A DNA stretch of 64,000 nucleotides from the NCBI RefSeq assembly GCF_963676285.1, contig NZ_OY781063.1, positions 558,001-622,000 of the forward strand, given 5' to 3'. This DNA comes from an uncultured Sphaerochaeta sp. Its GTDB lineage: Bacteria > Spirochaetota > Spirochaetia > Sphaerochaetales > Sphaerochaetaceae. Position 1 is the first letter of the stretch. Each line of letters opens with the position of its first letter. Shown piece after piece: positions 16,324 through 24,526 of this stretch. The translations under genes and the position numbers were made by a program. Under the pieces are notes generated by a model. The model ran no database searches and was not told the origin of the DNA. It saw nothing but the letters and a program-made list of their open reading frames with translations.

Positions 16324-17427
16324 TTAGTCGTCAAGTGCGGAAAGCCCACTTGGAGCTGCACCATTGGCCATAGCATCCTTGTAGGTCTTGTAAATCTTGA
16401 TTTTCCCATTGATGATGTCAGCCTTAGCTGCATCGACCTTCTCGACAACACTCTTGCTGAGTTCAGGGTTTGCAGTTGAGTAACCGACACCATCGTCAGC
16501 CATGCCCATCTGGACCACGCCACCCTTGAAGGAACCGTCAGCCACAGCCTCGAGGACCATCAGGGAAGAGTTCTCAACACGCTTAAGCATACTGGTGAGT
16601 ACTGCACTCTTATCACCGCTGTACAGACCGTCAGCATACTGGTCACTGTCTACGCCGATTGCCCAGACATTCTTACCCTGCATGCGGTACTCTTTTGCCT
16701 GTGCAATGGTTCCGTTTCCGGTTCCACCAGCTGCACTGAAGATGCAGTAGACACCCATATCATACCAGTTCTTTGCCTGTGCTTTAGCAAGCTCTGGCTT
16801 GCCCCAGTCATTGGCATAGTAGTCGTAGATTTCTGCATCAGGGAAGACAGAGAGGATACCCTGCACATAGCCCATCTCAAACTTGGTGATGGTAGCACCG
16901 GGAACTCCACCGATAAATCCAAACTTTGGATTTGCAATTCCATCTTCCTTGGCCTGAAGTGCAGCAACCATACCAACGAGGTAGGAACCCTGCTCCTCAG
17001 AGTAGATGAACTCCATAACGTTTGGCTGTCCAACCCAGTCAACGTCAACGATGGTAAATTTCTGGTCAGGATACTGTGGTGCAACTTCGCCAAGAGCATC
17101 AGCCCAAGTGAAACCGGTGACCATGATCAAGTCATACCCCTCGTCAGCAGCCTGACGGAGATTCGGGATATACATATCCTGGGTCTGTGCAGTCACAACA
17201 TCATACAGTGTACCGCGACCGGTTGCATTCTCTACGGTATCACCGTAGTACTCTACGATTCCTCTCCACGCTGCAGCGTTGAAGGACTTGTCATCAATAC
17301 CGGTTGCATCAGTGAGCAAACGGATGGTTGGTCTGCCATCAGCCTGTGCGGGAGCTTCTTTACCGCCCTGTGCGAACACCATGGTGCCCATCACCAGAAC
17401 CAGCAGCAAAATAGTTACTTTCTTCAT
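16324..17427 (-). CDS. BMP-family nucleoside-binding protein (PnrA-like)
   Basis: The 367-residue protein has a signal peptide (MKKVTILLLVLVMG, cleavage likely after FA at residue 19) and the BMP fold: DDKSFNAAAWRG near residue 45, GFIGGVPGATITKFE and GVDSDQYAD. BMP/PnrA proteins bind purine nucleosides, as shown for TmpC/PnrA of Treponema pallidum. Unlike most spirochaetal members it has no lipobox cysteine, so it should be soluble in the periplasm. It is the first gene of the importer operon, with AAGGAGGG before the ATG and its own promoter at 17457-17485. Confidence 0.9.
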   Translation of the reverse strand: MKKVTILLLVLVMGTMVFAQGGKEAPAQADGRPTIRLLTDATGIDDKSFNAAAWRGIVEYYGDTVENATGRGTLYDVVTAQTQDMYIPNLRQAADEGYDLIMVTGFTWADALGEVAPQYPDQKFTIVDVDWVGQPNVMEFIYSEEQGSYLVGMVAALQAKEDGIANPKFGFIGGVPGATITKFEMGYVQGILSVFPDAEIYDYYANDWGKPELAKAQAKNWYDMGVYCIFSAAGGTGNGTIAQAKEYRMQGKNVWAIGVDSDQYADGLYSGDKSAVLTSMLKRVENSSLMVLEAVADGSFKGGVVQMGMADDGVGYSTANPELSKSVVEKVDAAKADIINGKIKIYKTYKDAMANGAAPSGLSALDD

Positions 17428-17456
17428 GGATTACCCTCCTTAGTAGTAGGTCCGTG

Positions 17457-17485
17457 ATTATAATGTACTTGGTATTGTACCACAA
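17457..17485 (-). promoter_or_regulatory. Promoter of the nucleoside importer operon
   Basis: On the minus strand TTGTGG (17485-17480) and a perfect TATAAT (17462-17457) lie 17 bp apart. Transcription should start near 17450, leaving a leader of only about 22 nt, too short for a purine riboswitch. Confidence 0.75.
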
Positions 17486-17516
17486 GAAAGTAGAAATGGA
17501 ATATTGAGTTTTATTG

Positions 17517-18326
17517 CTATTTTGTCAATATATATCGTTCAAAAGCCAAGGCAACCCCATCATGTTCATTGGAATCCGTAATCACATGGGCATGCGATTT
17601 CACTTCATCCGATGCATTGTCCATAGCCACTGCAAGTGCAGCAATGCCAAACATCGGAAGATCATTCAGGCCGTCACCGATTACCATCAAGGAGCTTTCA
17701 TCCTTTCCGAGTAGGGAAAGCAATACCTGGAGGCTGCTCGCTTTTTGCACACCTTTGGCGGTAATTTCCATGAAACATGGCTCACTGAAGCCCAAATCAG
17801 CAACATCGCCAACCAAGGGCAACAGATCTTCCCTTGCCTTCTGCAAGAGAAGCGGTTCACCTACGATCATAACCTTTGGCATCGGGTGTTGCACTTCCTC
17901 GATGAGATTGGAGACTTTCCTAACAGGAATGGCGTTGTTATAGGCTTCCTTGGCAACATGCACATCATCAGCCATTTCGGTAATAACACCTTCCTCATCG
18001 TAGGAGAGAGCAGCAAGGTGATGTTCACAGGCGTATGAGAAACATGTATGAATGGTCTCAAGGTCCACGGTACGTTCCCATAGGACCTGACTTGTTCGTG
18101 TATCGAAAAGTTGCCCACCATTATAGGCAAGAATGGTGCCTTCACTGCCCATGAGGTCAAGGGAGGAAGCGACATGCTCGATGCCCAAGAGGGGTCTGCC
18201 ACTGGCTAGGACGATATGGCAACCCTGTTCCCTGGCTCTTTTGATCGCATCCCTTGTGCGTGGGGTTATTTCCTTCTTCTCGTTGGTGAGCGTACCATCC
18301 AAGTCTAGAGCTACTACCGTGTACAT
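17517..18326 (-). CDS. HAD-superfamily sugar-phosphate phosphatase (Cof type)
   Basis: The 269-residue protein has the four HAD motifs: DLDGTLT near residue 8, ASGRP (motif II region), a conserved lysine in PKVMIV, and GDGLNDLPMF. A C2-type cap of Cof/YidA proteins fills the middle. It should dephosphorylate sugar phosphates or related metabolites in the cytoplasm; the substrate is not predictable. The start at 18326 has GGAGG 8 nt upstream; a second ATG two codons earlier is too close to it. It lies 71 bp downstream of tRNA-Pro and may be transcribed from the tRNA promoter. Confidence 0.88.
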   Translation of the reverse strand: MYTVVALDLDGTLTNEKKEITPRTRDAIKRAREQGCHIVLASGRPLLGIEHVASSLDLMGSEGTILAYNGGQLFDTRTSQVLWERTVDLETIHTCFSYACEHHLAALSYDEEGVITEMADDVHVAKEAYNNAIPVRKVSNLIEEVQHPMPKVMIVGEPLLLQKAREDLLPLVGDVADLGFSEPCFMEITAKGVQKASSLQVLLSLLGKDESSLMVIGDGLNDLPMFGIAALAVAMDNASDEVKSHAHVITDSNEHDGVALAFERYILTK

Positions 18327-18397
18327 GGGCATTTCCTCCAGGAAAACGAAAGACTCCCCATTCCATTTCCTGAAACAAGGAGTCTCTTTCTCTATGA

Positions 18398-18470
18398 TCG
18401 GGCAGAGAGGATTTGAACCTCCGACCCCCTGGTCCCGAACCAGGTGCGCTAGCCCCTGCGCTACTACCCG
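18398..18470 (-). tRNA. tRNA-Pro (anticodon CGG)
   Basis: The 73-nt cloverleaf has a 7-bp acceptor stem (18464-18470 with 18399-18405, one G-U pair), an anticodon arm with loop TTCGGGA, hence anticodon CGG reading CCG, and a normal T arm (GGTTCAAATCC). It begins with C and has discriminator A, both usual for bacterial tRNA-Pro. The 3' CCA is not encoded. A promoter lies at 18492-18521. Confidence 0.95.
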
Positions 18471-18491
18471 TAATCGATACAGCCGAGATTC

Positions 18492-18521
18492 AATATACCT
18501 AATAGCTCTGAAGATTGTCAA
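18492..18521 (-). promoter_or_regulatory. Promoter of tRNA-Pro
   Basis: TTGACA (18521-18516) and TATATT (18497-18492) on the minus strand are 18 bp apart, about 21 bp before the tRNA 5' end. It may also drive the HAD phosphatase gene downstream. Confidence 0.7.
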
Positions 18522-18563
18522 GCGAAGCAAAATGGCCTATATTGGCTATTCTCAACCTATTCA

Positions 18564-18592
18564 TTGACAGTGACTAGGTGAAATGGTATTTT
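18564..18592 (+). promoter_or_regulatory. Promoter of the membrane-anchored PPIase gene
   Basis: A perfect TTGACA (18564-18569) and TATTTT (18587-18592) lie 17 bp apart, giving a leader of about 46 nt before the ATG at 18645. Confidence 0.6.
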
Positions 18593-18644
18593 TCATAAGA
18601 CTGTCCGCAAAAAGCGGAAAATGCACGGGAGAAAGAGGTTTATC

Positions 18645-20225
18645 ATGTCTTCAAACGACAACACAAATGGAAAGAAACCCGAAGAGAACGGGAAAGTACT
18701 CGCCTTCGGGAAAGAAAAGAAGAGCGCAGTAGAGAAAAAAGGTAAGAATGAAGCCGCACTCAAGCCTAAGCGCAAAATAACCATCGGATGGGTGTTTGGA
18801 ATGATCGTACTGATCCTGATCGCCATCTCCTTTGTGTTGGCCCCTGCTATTCAGGCCTTTGTCGGCCAAGGCACCAGCAATGGAATTGTATTTGGTAAAT
18901 ATGGTAAGGAAGAGATCAAGTATGCTTATGGCAACTACTTCTATGACCAGGTCCAGAACTATGCCAACCAGTACAGCGGATCTGATGCAAACCAAACCCA
19001 AGCCCTTTACCAGATATGGAAGAACGCTTACGACAGCACAGTCCTGTTCACAGCGGTCAACCAGCTTGCATCCAAAGCCGGTATCATTGCAGCTGATGAT
19101 GTGGTGAAGCGTGCAATTATTGAAAGTGGCGCTTATGACAAGGATGGGAAATTTGATGTAAAGACCTATCAGGATGCTTCGGCTGAACGAAAGGCTTCCG
19201 TAGAGAAATCAATCCGTCGAGGCCTCCCCTACCAGATTGTGATTGACGATGTAGGTACAGTGCTCTCCTCCTCATCTGAGGTTGATTACATCGCTGAAAT
19301 GGCAGGTAATGGAAGAACGTTCCGCTATCTCAGCCTCAATCCCGCACTCTACCCTGATGAACTCGCTTCACAGTATGCACTACAGAACAAGCAGCTCTTT
19401 TACAGCATGGATATGAGCATCATCAGCATGGACAGCCAGGAAAATGCCCAGGCAGTGTATGACTCCATCGTCGGAGGAGAGACCTCTTTTGAAGAGGCTG
19501 CAACCCAGAACAGTCTTGACTCCTATGCAGCTGAAGAGGGAAAGGTTGGCCGTCTTTACTACTACGGTTTGGTTTCCAACTTCAAGAATGCTGAGGAAGC
19601 AGTCTCCTTGCTCTCCGCAAAGAGCGGTGATGTTCTTGGCCCCTTTGAGGCAAATGGTGCATGGGCAATCTACAAGCTGAACAGCACACCAGAGGAAGCT
19701 GACTACGCAAGCGAAGAACTCCTTGCTTCCGTCAAGGCATACCTCGCTACCAGCGATAGCGACATCATCGACACCTATCTAGCAGACCTTGCAGCAGATT
19801 TGCAGGCAGAGGCTGCAAGCAAAGGACTTGAAGAAGTAGCACTTGAGCAGGACCTCTCTTTGGTTGATGTGAGTGCAACTCCCTACAACTTGGGAGAGAG
19901 TCAGTACATGAGCAACTTCTCCTATACCGATAATGCTGGGTTGCTCGCCAATGCTGCCAGCAATGAAGATGTTGCCAAGCAACTCTACACTGCAGAAGAG
20001 AACACTCTGCTTGATCCAATCAAGTCAGGCACTTCCTACCTCCTTGTTGAGACTGGTGAAGATGTCCAGGACGATACCATGGGCAGCTATATCACCATGT
20101 TCTATGACTACTACAGTGGAACCCAGAACCAGCAGGACTTCAGTCAAGCACTCTACTCCTCTGATGCATTTGAGGACAACTTCCTGACCACCTTCCTCAA
20201 CGTAGTACTGGGACAGAGCGAATAA
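18645..20225 (+). CDS. Membrane-anchored peptidyl-prolyl isomerase (SurA/PpiD-like)
   Basis: The 526-residue protein has a charged cytoplasmic N terminus (about 45 residues rich in Lys and Glu), one transmembrane helix (about 46-68, VFGMIVLILIAISFVLAP), a SurA_N-like helical part and a parvulin-like segment (about 265-345) with EGKVGRLYY and a closing 'GPFEANGAWAIYKL' strand. This is the PpiD layout: an inner-membrane anchored periplasmic folding factor for exported proteins. Key parvulin residues are weakly kept, so it may be a chaperone without isomerase activity. The ATG at 18645 has GAGG 6 nt upstream; an ATG 24 bp earlier lacks support. Confidence 0.75.
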   Translation: MSSNDNTNGKKPEENGKVLAFGKEKKSAVEKKGKNEAALKPKRKITIGWVFGMIVLILIAISFVLAPAIQAFVGQGTSNGIVFGKYGKEEIKYAYGNYFYDQVQNYANQYSGSDANQTQALYQIWKNAYDSTVLFTAVNQLASKAGIIAADDVVKRAIIESGAYDKDGKFDVKTYQDASAERKASVEKSIRRGLPYQIVIDDVGTVLSSSSEVDYIAEMAGNGRTFRYLSLNPALYPDELASQYALQNKQLFYSMDMSIISMDSQENAQAVYDSIVGGETSFEEAATQNSLDSYAAEEGKVGRLYYYGLVSNFKNAEEAVSLLSAKSGDVLGPFEANGAWAIYKLNSTPEEADYASEELLASVKAYLATSDSDIIDTYLADLAADLQAEAASKGLEEVALEQDLSLVDVSATPYNLGESQYMSNFSYTDNAGLLANAASNEDVAKQLYTAEENTLLDPIKSGTSYLLVETGEDVQDDTMGSYITMFYDYYSGTQNQQDFSQALYSSDAFEDNFLTTFLNVVLGQSE

Positions 20226-20248
20226 CCTTTTACTCCTTACAACTATCA

Positions 20249-20276
20249 AGCCGGTACTGATGTGCCGGCTTTTTTT
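20249..20276 (+). terminator. Intrinsic terminator after the PPIase gene
   Basis: An 8-bp stem (20249-20256 with 20263-20270, one G-U pair) with a 6-nt loop leads into seven T residues. Confidence 0.85.
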
Positions 20277-20308
20277 ATTACCGGTTTCGTGGTAGATTAC
20301 AGCTACCC

Positions 20309-21385
20309 ATGAAACGATCGTCACGCTTGATCCTTAGAATATTTTCACTGCTCTTCGTAGCGCTACTCCTTATTATAGGGATCGCGTCGTACATAATCAT
20401 CGATCGCTTATCCAATACAAAAGTCTTTGAAGATGTCAGCAGGCACACAGAGAGTGTTGTCAGTCCCCTAGAGCCCTTTGACCTACAGAAAGCGGTTCAT
20501 GAGGGAAACGCCTTTACCTTGGAGTATCCAGAAAGCGGGGAGTTCACGATCCTCTGGGGAACCGATTTCCATCTCAGGAGGGGACCATTTTCAGGCAGGG
20601 ATAAGCTCTATGCATTGATGGAAAGGGCCTTTGAAGAAACAGACCCTGACCTGACCGTCATATCTGGCGACCTACTATTTTCCTTCAATGCAAAGGAGAT
20701 GCTCAACGAGTTCGCAACCTTTATGGAGGACCATGGCCGGCTATGGGCGTACTCTTTCGGCAATCATGATGGAGAACACGCCTATGACCGACCTGCACTT
20801 GCCAGTGTATTGGACGACTACCCCCATGCACTCTTCTCCACGGGAGAGGATTGGGTACGTGGATATAGCAACTACCCGCTTGTACTGACACAGGATGGTG
20901 TGATGAAAAATGCACTTATGCTGCTTGATTCTCATCACAGCAGAATCTATGCAGATAATGTCATCGCCCCTGATTATATCTATCCTTCCCAGATAGCGTG
21001 GTACCGGTGGGTGGAAGATGGACTGGGGGATATCCCCTTGTATGCCTTTACTCATATTCCATTACCCGAATTTTCATTGCTTTGGGAGAGCGGAACAGCA
21101 GAGGGGATAAAACTTGACAAGATTGTCAATGTACCGCTGGAGAACAGTGGCCTTTTTGCCGCCATGCAGGAGCGAGGAAACACGGTGGGAATTTTTAGTG
21201 GCCATGATCATTTAAATGATTTTTATGGAGTTTGGGAATCCATAGACTTACACTATGGAAGAAGCGCAAGCTATGGGTCCTATGGATCGAAAGACCACGC
21301 AAAAGGGCTGAAAACCATCACACTCTATGCTGATGATACTCCCTATATGGTCCAGACCTATACCGTGGACCAGTGGGGGCTATAG
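20309..21385 (+). CDS. Membrane-anchored calcineurin-like metallophosphoesterase
   Basis: The 358-residue protein has an N-terminal hydrophobic anchor (about 9-30) and then the metallophosphoesterase motifs in order: GTDFH (motif I), SGDLLF (II), GNHDGEH (III), FTHIPLPE (IV) and SGHDHLND (V). It should act outside the cytoplasmic membrane on phosphoesters or phosphorylated lipids or proteins, using two metal ions. No Shine-Dalgarno sequence precedes the ATG. The DUF2804 gene begins 11 bp after its stop, so they form an operon. Confidence 0.85.
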   Translation: MKRSSRLILRIFSLLFVALLLIIGIASYIIIDRLSNTKVFEDVSRHTESVVSPLEPFDLQKAVHEGNAFTLEYPESGEFTILWGTDFHLRRGPFSGRDKLYALMERAFEETDPDLTVISGDLLFSFNAKEMLNEFATFMEDHGRLWAYSFGNHDGEHAYDRPALASVLDDYPHALFSTGEDWVRGYSNYPLVLTQDGVMKNALMLLDSHHSRIYADNVIAPDYIYPSQIAWYRWVEDGLGDIPLYAFTHIPLPEFSLLWESGTAEGIKLDKIVNVPLENSGLFAAMQERGNTVGIFSGHDHLNDFYGVWESIDLHYGRSASYGSYGSKDHAKGLKTITLYADDTPYMVQTYTVDQWGL

Positions 21386-21396
21386 GAGGAACAGTA

Positions 21397-22437
21397 ATGG
21401 ATCACGAGGTAACGCAGAAGCAGGACCTACTGACCAAAAAGGGACGTATCAAGGAAGAAGGCTGGGCTCGCCATCCGCTATGGCGCTACGATCGATCATT
21501 CATAAAGGGTGGTCGTCTCAGAATCAAGGAGTGGGATTACTACGCAGTTATCAATACAGAGAAACGCTATGCAGTAACAGCCACGATCAGTGACCTGGGG
21601 TATGCAGCACTCTTTGCTATCAGTTATATCGATTTTGAACGAAAAGCTGTAAGTCAGACTGATGCAATCCGCTTTTTCCCTCTTGGAAAGATTGGCCTGA
21701 GTGCTTCCAGTACCGAGGACAACCAAGTTTCCTGGTCAAACACCAAACTTCGACTTGCCTTTATCAAGAAGGGAACACAACGGCACTTGATGGTTGCATG
21801 CCCTTCCCTTGTACTCCCTGACGGAAGTGTGGGTCTCGACTTTGACATAGTCCTCACCCAAGAACCGGAATCAGAAAGCTTGAACATTGCAACCAGCTGG
21901 AGTGAACAGCGTAAGGCGTTCTATCTCAACGAGAAGGTAAACTGTCTCCCTGCAAAAGGGAATATTCGAAGGGGAATGGAACATGAGGAACTCCTCAGCG
22001 GGGAGGCATGGGGAGTCCTTGATTGGGGACGTGGGCGATGGACCTATACAAACACCTGGTACTGGGCGAGTGCCTCTACTTTAGTGGAAAATGTCCCCTT
22101 CGGCTTGAACCTTGGCTATGGGTTTTCTGACAGAAGCACAGCGAGTGAGAATGCCATCTTCTATAATGGCAAGATACATAAGCTCGGAACGGTGGAATTT
22201 GTATTCTCAAGGGAAGAACTCAGCAAGGCCTGGAGAATCAAGGACGATCAAGGTAGACTAAATATGGTATTCACTCCGGTGGTTGACCGCTCCAGCAAAA
22301 CCAATTTTATCGTGATACAATCCCAGCAACACCAGCTGTTTGGGTATTTTAGCGGGACCTGTATTCTTGATGATGGCTCTGAGATTGCAATCAAGGAGGT
22401 CCCTGGGTTTGCAGAAGAGGTCTACAATCGATGGTAG
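21397..22437 (+). CDS. DUF2804 domain protein
   Basis: The 346-residue protein matches the DUF2804 family: an N-terminal RIKEWDYYAV segment, the WSEQRKAFYLNEKVNCLP core and GVLDWGRGRWTYTNTWYWA. DUF2804 has a lipocalin-like beta structure and no known activity; it has no signal peptide here. The start at 21397 follows AGGAGG at 7 nt; an upstream in-frame ATG lies inside the phosphoesterase gene and lacks a site. Co-transcription with a phosphoesterase is the only functional clue. Confidence 0.8.
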   Translation: MDHEVTQKQDLLTKKGRIKEEGWARHPLWRYDRSFIKGGRLRIKEWDYYAVINTEKRYAVTATISDLGYAALFAISYIDFERKAVSQTDAIRFFPLGKIGLSASSTEDNQVSWSNTKLRLAFIKKGTQRHLMVACPSLVLPDGSVGLDFDIVLTQEPESESLNIATSWSEQRKAFYLNEKVNCLPAKGNIRRGMEHEELLSGEAWGVLDWGRGRWTYTNTWYWASASTLVENVPFGLNLGYGFSDRSTASENAIFYNGKIHKLGTVEFVFSREELSKAWRIKDDQGRLNMVFTPVVDRSSKTNFIVIQSQQHQLFGYFSGTCILDDGSEIAIKEVPGFAEEVYNRW

Positions 22438-22567
22438 GGCTTTTTCCATAATTCGGATGTGTATGTCTTGCAAGAACTTGTTCATTTGTATAAACTGAGG
22501 AAGTTGTATTGCATGTCTCGGTATTTAGCCGATAATCCACTCATACATTAACATTATCAGGAGTTCC

Positions 22568-24439
22568 ATGTCAGAGTTATTAAGCTTTGCGGACCTAGGA
22601 CTGTCCGCTCAAACCATTGCCGCCGTCAAATCCAAGGGATTTGAAGAACCAACAAAGATCCAAGCAGCGTGTATTCCATTGCTTCTCAAGGATCAGGTTG
22701 ATGTCATCGGCCAGGCACAAACCGGAACCGGTAAAACCGCCGCTTTCGGTCTCCCCATTCTAGAAATCGTAGACCCTTCTGAAAGGCAAGTGCAGGCACT
22801 TATCCTCGCTCCCACGAGAGAGTTGGCTGTTCAGGTTGCCGAAGAGATTAATTCTCTGAAGGGAGATCGTCATTTGGAAATCGCCGCTGTCTATGGAGGA
22901 GCCTCCATGGACTTACAGCTCAGAAAGCTACGCCGAGGTGTCCACGTTGTTGTTGGTACCCCCGGTCGTATCCTAGACCACCTCAGAAGAGGTTCCCTCA
23001 AACTGGATCAACTGAAGTTCGTTGTTTTGGACGAAGCTGATGAGATGCTTGACATGGGATTTGTCGAGGATATTGAGGAAGTATTGAAGCAGACTCCGGA
23101 AAACAAGCGGATGCTCTGTTTCTCTGCTACCATGCCCGCCCCTATCCAGCGTCTTGCCGGGAGGTTCATGCATGAGCCTGAAATGGTAAAGATCAAGCAG
23201 GAGACCCCGACCAGTGATCTCACTGATCAGATTTACGTTGAGGTAAGAGAATCGGACAAGTTTGAAGCGTTGACCCGTATCATCGATATGGAAGAGAGCT
23301 TTTACGGAATTGTCTTTTGCAGGACCAAGGTTCAATGTGATGAAATCGGCCGCAAGCTGATGGATCGCGGGTATGACGCTGAACCATTGCATGGTGACCT
23401 TTCCCAGAAACAGAGAGAAAACATCCTGCATAAAATGCGGGACAGGTCGATCAGTATCATCGTCGCCACTGATGTGGCTGCCCGTGGTATCGACATCTCT
23501 GACCTTACCCATGTTATCAACTTTTCTCTTCCTGAAGATCCAGAAGCTTATATCCACCGTATCGGAAGAACAGGTAGAGCAGGAAAGAGTGGTATCGCCA
23601 TCACTTTTGTAGGTCCCAGGGAGTTCAGAAGATTCAGCTTCATCCAGAAGGTATCAAAATCAGAAATTCGACGTGAGTCAGTACCTGATGCAAATGATAT
23701 CATTGAGACCAAACGAACAAGGATTATCAGCCAGCTCTCTGCCATTACTACTGAGGAGGGACAGGAAAGCCCCTTCCTCACCATTGCGGAACAGCTTCTG
23801 GAAGACAAGCGTCCTGAGGAAGTGGTAGCTTCCTTGCTTGATCACTTCTACAAGGATGAGTTGGATGTATCGAAGTATCAACACATCTCTTCGGGAAGGC
23901 AGGAACGTGGTTCAAGAGAACAACGCAGTGAAGATAATGGTTTTACCCGTCTCTTCATTGCTCGTGGCAGGAAAGATGGTCTGGACAAGCGTAGGCTCGT
24001 TGACTATCTGATTGAACAAGTTGGAGCTGAGGATCGTGACATCCAGAATGTAACGGTCAGGGATGATTTCTCCTTCGTCAGTGCTCCACTGCAGGTTGCT
24101 GAGCGCATCTTGCAGACGTTCAGCTCTGTGGGGTCAGAAGGTAAGCCGATCATCACCAGAGCGAAACCGGATAACCCCAACGGGAAGCACCTCGCTGGAA
24201 GAAGAGGCGACCGCTATGACGATCGTTTCAGTTCTTCTGATCGAAGAAGCTCCGGCAGACGGCCTCGTAGAGGCAATGATGATTATCAGCCGTATGGAAG
24301 GGATTCCTATGGCGGTGGCGATGATTATTACTCCCGACCTAGTAGTTTCCAGGATGACCGCTCTAGCCGTTCCCATGGAAAATACAATACTTCAAAAGGG
24401 AAAAAAAGCTCTCGCTCCAAAAAGAGGTATCGGGACTAA
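22568..24439 (+). CDS. deaD: DEAD-box RNA helicase with DbpA-type RNA-binding domain
   Basis: The 623-residue protein carries every DEAD-box motif: Q motif (FADLGLS), AQTGTGKT, PTRELA, TPGR, DEAD, SAT, HGDLSQ and HRIGRTGRAG. After the helicase core comes a DbpA/CsdA RNA-binding domain (about 455-535, FTRLFIARGRKDGLDKR) and an Arg/Gly/Ser/Asp-rich tail. Proteins of this build help ribosome assembly and mRNA turnover, often at low temperature. A 90-nt or so leader with AGGAG precedes it, and a hairpin terminator follows, so it is monocistronic. Confidence 0.92.
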   Translation: MSELLSFADLGLSAQTIAAVKSKGFEEPTKIQAACIPLLLKDQVDVIGQAQTGTGKTAAFGLPILEIVDPSERQVQALILAPTRELAVQVAEEINSLKGDRHLEIAAVYGGASMDLQLRKLRRGVHVVVGTPGRILDHLRRGSLKLDQLKFVVLDEADEMLDMGFVEDIEEVLKQTPENKRMLCFSATMPAPIQRLAGRFMHEPEMVKIKQETPTSDLTDQIYVEVRESDKFEALTRIIDMEESFYGIVFCRTKVQCDEIGRKLMDRGYDAEPLHGDLSQKQRENILHKMRDRSISIIVATDVAARGIDISDLTHVINFSLPEDPEAYIHRIGRTGRAGKSGIAITFVGPREFRRFSFIQKVSKSEIRRESVPDANDIIETKRTRIISQLSAITTEEGQESPFLTIAEQLLEDKRPEEVVASLLDHFYKDELDVSKYQHISSGRQERGSREQRSEDNGFTRLFIARGRKDGLDKRRLVDYLIEQVGAEDRDIQNVTVRDDFSFVSAPLQVAERILQTFSSVGSEGKPIITRAKPDNPNGKHLAGRRGDRYDDRFSSSDRRSSGRRPRRGNDDYQPYGRDSYGGGDDYYSRPSSFQDDRSSRSHGKYNTSKGKKSSRSKKRYRD

Positions 24440-24446
24440 TTAACAT

Positions 24447-24476
24447 ACACCCACTTGTACTTCCAAGTGGGTGTTT
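24447..24476 (+). terminator. Hairpin terminator after deaD
   Basis: An 11-bp perfect stem (24447-24457 with 24464-24474) and 6-nt loop end in a short T run (TTT). Confidence 0.7.
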
Positions 24477-24526
24477 CACCTGTTCTTCCATGCTATACTG
24501 GTAGGCCGAATTGAGTTTGGAGTGGT

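Noticed and set aside
17428..17456. Purine riboswitch before the nucleoside importer operon
   Set aside because: The leader after the promoter is only about 22 nt, too short for an aptamer.
18327..18530. N-terminal extension of the HAD phosphatase
   Set aside because: The open frame runs through the tRNA-Pro gene; the true start has a good ribosome site at 18326.
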